DNA from: CAYLLT01 sp964591605
Lineage (GTDB): Bacteria; Planctomycetota; Phycisphaerae; UBA1845; PWPN01
Reading direction: 5' to 3'
DNA: 21,936 nucleotides
Assembly (NCBI GenBank): GCA_964591605.1
Contig: CAZQEN010000090.1
Coordinates: forward strand, 1 to 21,936
A program made the translations under genes and the position numbers. Every line of letters begins with the position of its first letter. Within the stretch, counting starts at the first letter, position 1. The notes below the pieces were generated by a model. The model was not told the DNA's origin. It did not search any database and saw only the letters and a program-made list of their open reading frames with translations. Positions 15,829-21,936 of the stretch are shown piece after piece.

Positions 15829-15834
15829 TAGAAT
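15829..15834 (+). promoter_or_regulatory. Possible -10 element of the sigma/kinase operon
   Basis: TAGAAT lies 29 bp before the ATG at 15863. No -35 match is present at 16-18 bp spacing. If used, transcription would begin around 15841, which would exclude the in-frame ATG at 15833 as the start. Confidence 0.3.
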
Positions 15835-15862
15835 GTGGGCATCGCGTACAGGGTTCCGCAAC

Positions 15863-16435
15863 ATGTCCTCGACTCCCGAACCGACCGCGTCTGCCCCATC
15901 CCATTCGACCCGACCCGCCGTCGATGCCGCTCCCGAGCAGCTCATCCCGCTGATCTACGACGAGTTGCGCGGACTGGCCCGCCAGTACTTTCGCAAGGAG
16001 CGGTCCGATCACACTTTGCAGCCAACCGCCCTGGTGCACGAAGCCTACCTGCGGCTCGCCGACCAGCATCTGCATTGCCAGAACCGCTCGCACTTTCTGG
16101 CCCTCTGCGCCAGAGCCATGCGGCAGGTGCTGGTGGACCACGCGCGGAGCCGCAAACGGGTCAAACGCGGCGGCGGCCGCCATCGCATCGAGGTTGACAG
16201 CCGCATCTCGCCGACCGATCTTTCCCAGTTCGAGATCCTCGCCCTGCACGAGGCCATCGAGACTCTCTCGCAACTCGACGCGCGGCAGGGACGGATCGTC
16301 GAGCTGCGCTTCTTCGGAGGATTGACCGTGGCCGAGATCGCCGAGGTCCTCAACGTGTCGAAACGGACCGTCGAAGGCGACTGGCAGCATGCCAAGGCCT
16401 GGCTGCGGGCCACCATGAGCGAGACGCCGACATGA
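15863..16435 (+). CDS. ECF RNA polymerase sigma factor, TIGR02999/Sigma70_ECF type
   Basis: This is a 190-aa extracytoplasmic-function sigma factor. Region 2 is visible in LIPLIYDELRGLARQYF followed by TLQPTALVHEAYLRLADQ. Region 4 is the C-terminal helix-turn-helix around ELRFFGGLTVAEIAEVLNVS and KRTVEGDWQHAKAWL. The HTLQPTALVHEAYLRL signature and the VDHARSRKRVKRGGG linker are typical of the family frequent in Planctomycetota and Acidobacteriota, which is usually paired with a Ser/Thr kinase rather than an anti-sigma factor. That pairing occurs here, as the stop overlaps the kinase start (ATGA). The start at 15863 is preferred; an ATG at 15833 would add 10 residues and overlaps a -10-like sequence. 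Neither start has a clear Shine-Dalgarno. Activation by the kinase is inferred from the family and the coupling. Target promoters are unknown. Confidence 0.92.
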   Translation: MSSTPEPTASAPSHSTRPAVDAAPEQLIPLIYDELRGLARQYFRKERSDHTLQPTALVHEAYLRLADQHLHCQNRSHFLALCARAMRQVLVDHARSRKRVKRGGGRHRIEVDSRISPTDLSQFEILALHEAIETLSQLDARQGRIVELRFFGGLTVAEIAEVLNVSKRTVEGDWQHAKAWLRATMSETPT

Positions 16436-19248
16436 CTCCCGAGCGTTACGCCCGGATCAAGGAGCTCTTCCTCGCGGTCTGCCAGGTGGAGGAGAGCCGC
16501 CGGTCTTCCTGGCTGCGCGAAGCCTGCGGAGATGACGAGGAGCTTCACCGGGAAGTCCAGCGGCTCCTGAGTCATCACACGGATCCGCAAACCGCGGCCC
16601 TGGGGGTCACCGAGCCCCAGGCCGCCGGAACCGCCGTGCTTGTGCGCCAACTGGATGCTGGAGCCCCCCCGCCGGCGAGCCCGCCCCCCGGCCCGACCCG
16701 CAATTTCCCGCCCGGCTGGAAGCTGGCCGATCGCTTCCGCATCGTCTGCCTGCTCGGCAAGGGCGGCATGGGCGAAGTCTACCGCGCAGAGGACCTGGTG
16801 CTCGGCCAGAACGTCTCGCTCAAGTTCCTGCCGGCCCATCTGAGCCGCAACCCCGTGTGGCTCGAGCGGATGCGAGGCGAGGTCGCCCTGGCCCGCCGGA
16901 TCACCCACCCGCACGTCTGCCGCGTGCACGACGTCAACGAGGTGGACGGCGACGTCTTCGTGTCGATGCAGTACATCGATGGTGAAGACCTCCGCAGCCT
17001 TCTCGGACGGATCGAACGGCCGCCCTACGAAAAGGCCCTGCAACTGGCCCGCGAGATTTCCCTGGGCCTGGCCGCCGCCCATGCCCAGGGAATCATCCAC
17101 CGCGACCTGAAACCGGCCAACATCATGATCGACGGCCTGGGCCACGCGTGCATCACCGATTTCGGCCTGGCCGCGCTCCACCACGAAATCCAGCAGTCGG
17201 ACGTCTCCTCCGGAACGCCCGCCTACATGGCTCCCGAACAGCTTTCCGGGCAGGAGGTGACGCTCAAGTGCGACATCTACGCCCTCGGCCTGGTCCTCTA
17301 TGAGCTTCTGACGGGCGAGTCGCCGTATCGCGGCCGCACCATCGCGGAATTCGCCGAGCTGCGCCGGAGTCCGCCCGACGTCCTGCCCTCGAGCCTGATC
17401 GATCAGGTCGACCCGCAGGTGGAGCGGGTCGTCATGCGCTGCCTCGAGCCCGACCCGAAGGATCGGCCGGCCTCCGCCGCGGTCATCGCCGCCGCCCTGC
17501 CCGGCCCGACGACGCTCTCGACCGCCCTGCTCGCCGGCGAGACGCTGACGCCCGAGATGGTGGCCCTGGGCGACGAGCTTGAGCTGCTGCGCCCGGCCCG
17601 CGTCTCGCCGAGGCTCAGCCTCTTCGCAGCGCTCATCGCCGTGCTCTTCGTCCTCTCCCCGTGGACGCATCCGCTGCAGCTCGAGTCGCTCCGGGATCCC
17701 CCCGCGACCATGGCCAGCCGCGCCCGCGATCTGGCCACCGAGCTCGGCGTGGCCGACCTGCGGCACGAGGTCTACGGCCTGGAGGACAGCGCCGCCCTGC
17801 CGGCCGTTTTCGCCTCCGCCGGCGGATCGCCCACCGCGGAAACCCGCCTGGTCTTCTGGTATCGCGGCGGGCCCGAGGTGATCTCCGCCGACGACGCCTA
17901 CGGGATCGTCTTTCGCGACGGACGGGCCAATCCGGGGGATCCGGTCGATGTCATGGTCGGCGGCGTACGGCTCGTCACCAACGCACGCGGCCAGCTTCGA
18001 TGGTTCGAGCATCACGTGCGCAGCGATCCGGATCACCCCTCCGGACGCGCGGCCGACTGGTCGCACGTCCTGCGTCTGGCGGGGGTAAACGCCGATGCGC
18101 TGCAGCCGGACCGGCCGCGGGCCCGCCTGAACTACCCCGTCGATGCCCAGGCCGCCTGGCTGGGCCGGCTCGGCAGTCAGACTGATCCGGTGCGCATCGA
18201 AGCCGCCCAGGCCGACGGGCTCATCACGTTCTTCTCGGTCTCCCCGGCCCAGGAATCCCCCGCCGCCGCGCACACCCGGGCGGATCTGGAGCGTCGCCGG
18301 GATCTGCGGCGCGGCGTCCAGACCGGCGTCATCGCGGCCCTCATCGCCCTCTCCGTCCCTCTGTCCCGCCGCAACCTGCGGCGCGGCCGCGGCGACGTGG
18401 GGGGCGCGCTGCGGCTCTCCGGGTTCGTCTTCATCCTGCGGCTCATCGGATGGCTGCTCCAGACGCCGCTGCCCACCGCGTTCTGGCCGGCGTGGCGGCT
18501 CCTGGTCCTGGGCCTGACCGGCGCGCTGGCGGAGGCCGGGCTCGTGCTGCTTCTGTACACCGCCCTCGAGCCGTTCGCCCGCCGATTCTGGCCGCAGACG
18601 CTCATCTCCTGGAGCCGCATCCTGCGGGGACGAATCATCGATCCGCGCGTCGGACGCGACCTGCTCGCCGGAGCCCTCCTCGGCGCGTTTCTCGCCGTTC
18701 TGTTCAAAGTCGATTTCCTGATCGGCGCCACCGGGTCTGCCGGTTCACGCCAGCCGCTGCGATCGGCCGAGTATTACCAGTCACTCATCAACACGCCCAT
18801 GGCCCTGGCCTTTGTGGCCGATGCGTTTCGCTCATCGATCTACTACGCCCTTGCCTTCATGCTGCTCATCGCCCTCCTTCGGGGTTGGACCCGAAGCTCG
18901 ACCATCGCCGGCGTGGTCTCGTTCCTGTTGATGGCCCCCATGTTCGTGCCGGGCGGCGCAAACCGCTGGCTCTCGCCCCTCCTGCTCGGCGTCGGGGCGG
19001 CTGGCGCGACGGTCGTCGCCTTCATTCGACTGGGGCTCCTCCCGCTCGTCTCCGCCTTCTTCCTCGCCATCGTGCTGATGCGGTTTCCCCTCACGCTTGA
19101 CGTCTCCGCCTGGTACAGCGGCCTGGCCATCCTGGCGATCCTGTGCGTGGGGATCATCGCCGGAGGCGCCAGCTATCTGGCCCGTCGACCACAAACGACT
19201 GCTATTTCAACACTTACGCAAACCAGAACCTCCTTCAGCCAGACCTGA
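16432..19248 (+). CDS. Multi-spanning membrane Ser/Thr protein kinase (PknB-like)
   Basis: This 938-aa protein has a short N-terminal helical module (about 1-55; RYARIKELF, LREACGDDEELHREVQRLL) typical of kinases coupled to this sigma family. The Hanks-type kinase domain spans about 97-350. All key motifs are present: Gly loop GKGGMGEVYRAED (from 109), ATP-binding Lys131 (VSLKFLP), HRDLKPAN (Asp225), DFGLA (Asp243) and MAPEQ (267-269), so it should be active. A transmembrane helix at about 395-411 leads to a soluble, probably extracytoplasmic domain of about 210 residues. A bundle of roughly eight or nine hydrophobic helices follows (about 630-925). The gene is translationally coupled to the sigma factor through ATGA. 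It probably senses an envelope or membrane signal and controls the sigma factor; this is inference. I do not recognise the sensor or membrane domains. Confidence 0.92.
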   Translation: MTPERYARIKELFLAVCQVEESRRSSWLREACGDDEELHREVQRLLSHHTDPQTAALGVTEPQAAGTAVLVRQLDAGAPPPASPPPGPTRNFPPGWKLADRFRIVCLLGKGGMGEVYRAEDLVLGQNVSLKFLPAHLSRNPVWLERMRGEVALARRITHPHVCRVHDVNEVDGDVFVSMQYIDGEDLRSLLGRIERPPYEKALQLAREISLGLAAAHAQGIIHRDLKPANIMIDGLGHACITDFGLAALHHEIQQSDVSSGTPAYMAPEQLSGQEVTLKCDIYALGLVLYELLTGESPYRGRTIAEFAELRRSPPDVLPSSLIDQVDPQVERVVMRCLEPDPKDRPASAAVIAAALPGPTTLSTALLAGETLTPEMVALGDELELLRPARVSPRLSLFAALIAVLFVLSPWTHPLQLESLRDPPATMASRARDLATELGVADLRHEVYGLEDSAALPAVFASAGGSPTAETRLVFWYRGGPEVISADDAYGIVFRDGRANPGDPVDVMVGGVRLVTNARGQLRWFEHHVRSDPDHPSGRAADWSHVLRLAGVNADALQPDRPRARLNYPVDAQAAWLGRLGSQTDPVRIEAAQADGLITFFSVSPAQESPAAAHTRADLERRRDLRRGVQTGVIAALIALSVPLSRRNLRRGRGDVGGALRLSGFVFILRLIGWLLQTPLPTAFWPAWRLLVLGLTGALAEAGLVLLLYTALEPFARRFWPQTLISWSRILRGRIIDPRVGRDLLAGALLGAFLAVLFKVDFLIGATGSAGSRQPLRSAEYYQSLINTPMALAFVADAFRSSIYYALAFMLLIALLRGWTRSSTIAGVVSFLLMAPMFVPGGANRWLSPLLLGVGAAGATVVAFIRLGLLPLVSAFFLAIVLMRFPLTLDVSAWYSGLAILAILCVGIIAGGASYLARRPQTTAISTLTQTRTSFSQT

Positions 19249-19558
19249 AGCCTCCCCGTTGCGGGTTCCGAGCCCTTTCATCGCTTCTCCTTGTGTCGGG
19301 GCGGGATGACGAGCGGACCCGTCAACGCGCCGTCCGCGTCGCATTCCATCCGGATACAGATCCGCTTCAGAACCGCTCCTCGCCGCAGCCAATGCTGGGA
19401 AAAGCTGCAGCGAGTGGCCCCGGCCGTCGGGCGATGCGCCGTTCCCGGTTACTCGTACCGGAGGTCCGGTGATCGCAGACGGCCGGTTTTCTTGCTTGTC
19501 TCGAGCGCGGGTCGCGTGGACCCGCGCCTCTGGATGCTCTTTTCGAAAGGAACAGGCG
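19249..19558 (+). other. Intergenic leader region with a GC-rich hairpin
   Basis: No gene is seen. GCGCGGGTC (19505-19513) pairs perfectly with GACCCGCGC (19519-19527) over a GCGTG loop. It is not followed by a U-run, so it is more likely a 5'-leader hairpin of the small ORF at 19559 than a terminator of the kinase operon. Confidence 0.45.
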
Positions 19559-19675
19559 ATGTTGGATTTCAGTGTGTTCTTCAGTGGGATTCTGGGTGCC
19601 ATCCAGACGGCACTCACCAACGGGCTGCTCGACTTCATCGGGCAGCTCCTGGGCAGCATCTTCCAGCAGGGCTGA
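19559..19675 (+). CDS. 38-aa hydrophobic/amphipathic small protein
   Basis: This short ORF begins MLDFSVFFSGILGAIQ and ends GQLLGSIFQQG. It has almost no charge (two Asp, no Lys or Arg) and alternates hydrophobic with small or polar residues, which suggests one or two membrane-associated amphipathic helices. The ATG at 19559 has AAAGGA about 9 nt upstream; an in-frame upstream extension to 19469 has a different, Arg-rich composition and is unlikely to be translated. It lies in gene-poor DNA between the kinase and another very small exported protein on the same strand. Homologues are not known to me. It could be a small membrane protein, a toxin-like peptide or a chance ORF. The clean composition and ribosome site favour a real gene, but only moderately. 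Confidence 0.45.
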   Translation: MLDFSVFFSGILGAIQTALTNGLLDFIGQLLGSIFQQG

Positions 19676-20109
19676 TGCCGCCGCTCTTGATGGTTCGGGC
19701 GGGCGGCACAGCCCGTGAGGGTTCCTCGGTCACTCTGGCTCCGACACGAGACGGATGACCTCCCCCGCCCCCGAACCTCACCCTCGTTCGACTTCCATCC
19801 AAGGCGACTGAGCGGGCCGCAAGCCGGGGCAAGACACCGGTGCCGGAACGACACGGCCGCGACCCGCTCAGTCCGCCCACCTACCCCCCCGCTCGCCCCT
19901 CGCGACCGACCCCCTGATTCCGCGCCACACTTGAACCCGGAATGCCGTGCCCGGCCCCCCTGCCCCCGGTCGCCCGGCCCCCCAGGCCCCCGGGCACCCT
20001 ACCGGTCCCCGGAATCCGTGAAAGGTCGGCCATCCCCGCCCGAAGAGAACCCCGTCAGGACGTGACGGGCACGTCCGGGATGAATCTCGAACAGAAAGGG
20101 ACAGCCCCC
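19676..20109 (+). other. C-rich intergenic stretch with an 11-bp inverted repeat
   Basis: No gene is supported. GACTGAGCGGG (19806-19816) is exactly complementary to CCCGCTCAGTC (19863-19873), with a 46-nt interior containing CACCGGTG. The segment 19870-20040 is strongly C-rich on the plus strand. The inverted repeat could form a long hairpin in a transcript spanning the two small genes. Confidence 0.45.
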
Positions 20110-20373
20110 ATGACCCCCATGCAAATCGTCCGCAAGACCTTCACGGCCATCTTCGTCGGGATGACCATGCTGGCCAGCACCACGTTCCAGAACGGCTGTG
20201 CGTACGACATGACCGGCGATGTGATGACCGGTCTCCTGGACAGCTTCGAGTCCGACAGCTTCTACTACAGCGATCCGTACGGGGATTCCTACAGCGACTG
20301 GGATTATGGCTACTACGAGACACCCGCCGGCCCGCTCGACGGATGGGCCTTCGGTGATGTCAAGAGCGGCTGA
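20110..20373 (+). CDS. Small exported Tyr/Asp/Ser-rich protein, probable lipoprotein
   Basis: This 87-aa protein has a signal peptide (basic VRK, hydrophobic FTAIFVGMTMLAS) ending near FQNGC, with Cys30 possibly lipidated although the lipobox is poor. The mature part is acidic and aromatic, with a run of Tyr, Asp and Ser residues (YYSDPYGDSYSDWDYGYY at about 52-69) and no Lys or Arg until a single Lys near the C-terminus. Such composition suggests a disordered or metal-binding surface peptide. The ATG at 20110 is chosen because AAAGGG lies about 9 nt upstream; ATGs at 20080 and 20119 are alternatives. A textbook terminator starts 22 nt after the stop. I do not recognise the family, though small exported proteins with a TxFQxxGC-like end to the signal segment seem familiar from Planctomycetota. 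Confidence 0.68.
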   Translation: MTPMQIVRKTFTAIFVGMTMLASTTFQNGCAYDMTGDVMTGLLDSFESDSFYYSDPYGDSYSDWDYGYYETPAGPLDGWAFGDVKSG

Positions 20374-20395
20374 TGCCGACCCGCTCCCTCAGCGA

Positions 20396-20433
20396 GACTC
20401 ACCGGCGCCGCCTGGCGCCGGTGAGTCTTTTTT
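20396..20433 (+). terminator. Rho-independent terminator after the small exported protein
   Basis: GACTCACCGGCGCC (20396-20409) and GGCGCCGGTGAGTC (20414-20427) form a perfect 14-bp stem with a GCCT loop, followed by T6. It shows that the small gene at 20110 is the end of a real plus-strand transcription unit. Confidence 0.93.
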
Positions 20434-20544
20434 GTTGACCCGGTTGTGGCGTTTCCGGCCTGCCGCCCCCGCAACCCACCACCCCGGCGCGCAGCGTGAA
20501 CCCTTCGCAGGTCAGCGAGCGGCCCTGACCATTCGCCGGCCAAC

Positions 20545-21780
20545 TCAGCGACCGAACCCGTCATTGCCCAGCAGATACAGACTGTTGCCCACGAAGTCGG
20601 CGATCGCCAGATCGAAATCGCCATCACCATCGAGATCCCCGGCGGCCAGTGCGGCCGGCCCCAACCCCGCGGCATAGAGGGTGCCGTCCCCGAATGTGGC
20701 ATCGCCGTTGTTGAACAGCACGCCCACCCCCGAGTCTTCCTCGCTCGTCCCCAGATCGGCGATCGCCAGATCAGGCCACTGATCGCCGTCCAGATCCACC
20801 GCGACCACGAAGAGCGGATTCGCGCCGGCGGAAACCTCGCGGGCCGGCCCGAAGCTGCGGTTGCCGTTGTTGAGGAGAATCGAGAGACTCCCGTCCGCGG
20901 CGTCATCGCTTGGATTGTTGGCGGTGACCAGGTCGATGAGTCCATCGCCGTTGAAGTCGGCCGCCGCGATCGACTGTGGATGAGTGCCCACCCCCACCGC
21001 CGGTGGCACAAAGAACCCCGCCGGCCCATCGTTGAAGAGCAGGGTCACCGACGACTCATCCTCGCTCGCCGTGGCCAGATCGATGCTCCCGTCGCCATCC
21101 AGGTCGGCAGCCGCCACCGCCAGCGAACTCCCGCTGGTCTGCGCGCCCACCGCCGCATCGAAACTCCCGTCACCCAGGCCCGGGAGCAGCGCCAGTTGGT
21201 CCGAGAACGGCTGAGCGACAATGAGGTCGAGGGCCCCGCTCTGATCGAGATCCGCGGCCGTCACCATCGCGCCGACCCCGCCCGCGAAAAAACTCCTGCC
21301 CGCGGAGAAGCTCGCCTGCCCCTGATTCAGAAAAACCGTCACCGCCGGACCCTCGATGGCCGCAATGCTGCCGACGGCGATGTCCGGCCGCGTGTCCCCG
21401 TTGAAATCCGCCGCGACGACCGAGTGCGGCCGGCTGCCCGCCGGCAGATTCGTCACCAGGGTGAGCGTTCCCAGCCCGTCATTCAGAAAAATGGAGACAC
21501 TGTCGCCGCCGTAGTTCGCCACCGCCACGTCGTTGGCGCCGTCCTCGTCGAAGTCGGCAATCGCCACCCAGTCCGGCGAGGTCCCGGTCGCCACCTCGCA
21601 GTTGTTGCCCACCAGTCCGCAGGGCGTCACCTGCGCCGGGGGCGTGCCCGGATTGTCCCCGGGCGAGGGCTGCGGCGAAGGGGCCGGGCCCATGCAGCTC
21701 TGCCCCGAAGATAAACAGATACAGGCGAGCCCAAGGATGAAAACAACGTGTCGGTACGCAGCTTTCACAGGTCCACTCAT
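20545..21780 (-). CDS. Exported FG-GAP/VCBS repeat protein (seven-bladed propeller)
   Basis: This 411-aa secreted or surface protein has an N-terminal signal segment (HVVFILGLACICLSS) followed by a Pro-rich linker (about 30-50). Seven FG-GAP/VCBS-type repeats follow, each with a calcium-loop core: DFDEDGANDVAVA, DFNGDTRPDIAVG, DLDQSGALDLIVA, DLDGDGSIDLATA, DFNGDGLIDLVTA, DLDGDQWPDLAIA and DLDGDGDFDLAIA. Seven repeats fit one closed beta-propeller like the integrin alpha head, probably stabilised by calcium. Such proteins are abundant in Planctomycetota, and their ligands are mostly unknown. Cysteines at the signal end (Cys20, Cys22, Cys29) leave lipidation open. The ATG at 21780 lacks a clear Shine-Dalgarno, and an extended -10 promoter is at 21825-21833. 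The gene ends 110 bp from the oppositely oriented terminator at 20396-20433. Confidence 0.9.
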   Translation of the reverse strand: MSGPVKAAYRHVVFILGLACICLSSGQSCMGPAPSPQPSPGDNPGTPPAQVTPCGLVGNNCEVATGTSPDWVAIADFDEDGANDVAVANYGGDSVSIFLNDGLGTLTLVTNLPAGSRPHSVVAADFNGDTRPDIAVGSIAAIEGPAVTVFLNQGQASFSAGRSFFAGGVGAMVTAADLDQSGALDLIVAQPFSDQLALLPGLGDGSFDAAVGAQTSGSSLAVAAADLDGDGSIDLATASEDESSVTLLFNDGPAGFFVPPAVGVGTHPQSIAAADFNGDGLIDLVTANNPSDDAADGSLSILLNNGNRSFGPAREVSAGANPLFVVAVDLDGDQWPDLAIADLGTSEEDSGVGVLFNNGDATFGDGTLYAAGLGPAALAAGDLDGDGDFDLAIADFVGNSLYLLGNDGFGR

Positions 21781-21824
21781 GCAAAGAAGCAGGGAATCAC
21801 CGAGTATCCGGCTTGTGCGACCCT

Positions 21825-21833
21825 AGTATACCA
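21825..21833 (-). promoter_or_regulatory. Extended -10 promoter of the FG-GAP gene
   Basis: The minus strand reads TGGTATACT, a TGn extension plus a -10 hexamer matching five of six. No properly spaced -35 is seen. The predicted start near 21818 gives a leader of about 38 nt before the ATG at 21780. Confidence 0.45.
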
Positions 21834-21880
21834 TGCGTGCATCCGCAATGCAGGCTCGCCCCGCCCGATCGCCCGCGGGG

Positions 21881-21936
21881 TGGTGCAGCCGGCTCGGCGG
21901 CACGTGCGCCTTGTGGTGCAGCCGTCTCGGCGGCAC
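21881..21936. repeat. Two copies of a REP-like hairpin repeat at the window edge
   Basis: A 23-nt unit occurs at 21881-21903 and 21914-21936 with one mismatch and a period of 33 bp. Within each, GTGCAGCCG and CGGCGGCAC form an almost perfect dyad (one mismatch) around a 3-nt loop (TCT or GCT). The array may continue beyond the window. Confidence 0.65.

Noticed and set aside
16045..18273. A 742-codon open frame on the minus strand
   Set aside because: It lies antisense to the sigma factor and kinase, whose domains are unmistakable. Long antisense frames are expected in GC-rich coding DNA, and its product is Gly/Arg/Asp-rich with no domain.
21881..21936. CRISPR array at the right edge
   Set aside because: The interval between the repeats is only 10 bp, too short for spacers, and no cas gene is present. 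The dyad fits a REP-like element better.

Overview
The window is GC-rich bacterial chromosomal DNA, most probably from a member of the Planctomycetota (PVC superphylum). This lineage call is an inference. It rests on four things: an ECF sigma factor of the TIGR02999/Sigma70_ECF type translationally coupled to a large membrane Ser/Thr kinase; a PEP-CTERM exported protein; an FG-GAP propeller protein; and two proteins whose four-repeat architecture and C-terminus resemble the chlamydial outer-membrane-complex protein OmcB. I see no tRNA, rRNA, CRISPR array, transposase or phage gene.

Layout. (1) 93-779 (+) is a uracil-DNA glycosylase of the Fe-S superfamily. (2) 6557-869 (-) is a probable operon: a 1240-aa AsmA-like membrane-anchored protein, a YihY/BrkB membrane protein joined to it by a GTGA stop/start overlap, and a small zinc-ribbon protein. 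A perfect extended -10 lies upstream at 6706-6714. (3) 6558-7837 is about 1.3 kb without a credible gene; its right part looks like a long structured leader. (4) 7838-12638 (+) is an envelope cluster: OmcB-like protein A, a strong terminator, a lipoprotein of unknown function, OmcB-like protein B and a second terminator. (5) 13916-12744 (-) holds two lipoproteins, one BamE/DUF3862-like and one with LEA14/WHy domains. (6) 13917-14505 is apparently non-coding. (7) 15693-14506 (-) is a PEP-CTERM protein with two related beta-rich domains. It is divergent from (8) 15863-19248 (+), the ECF sigma factor and the multi-spanning Ser/Thr kinase, which overlap by ATGA. (9) 19249-20433 (+) holds two very small exported or membrane-active ORFs (38 and 87 aa) in otherwise gene-poor DNA, ended by a textbook terminator. 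(10) 21780-20545 (-) is a seven-repeat FG-GAP protein with an extended -10 promoter. (11) The right edge carries two copies of a REP-like hairpin repeat.

Most products are predicted to act in or beyond the cytoplasmic membrane. They include at least three probable lipoproteins, exported repeat proteins, the AsmA-like anchor and YihY. The sigma/kinase pair is a likely signalling module, and the PEP-CTERM gene beside it is a possible but unproven target. The most notable content is the tandem OmcB-like pair with its leader. I do not see evidence for a defence system or a biosynthetic cluster.
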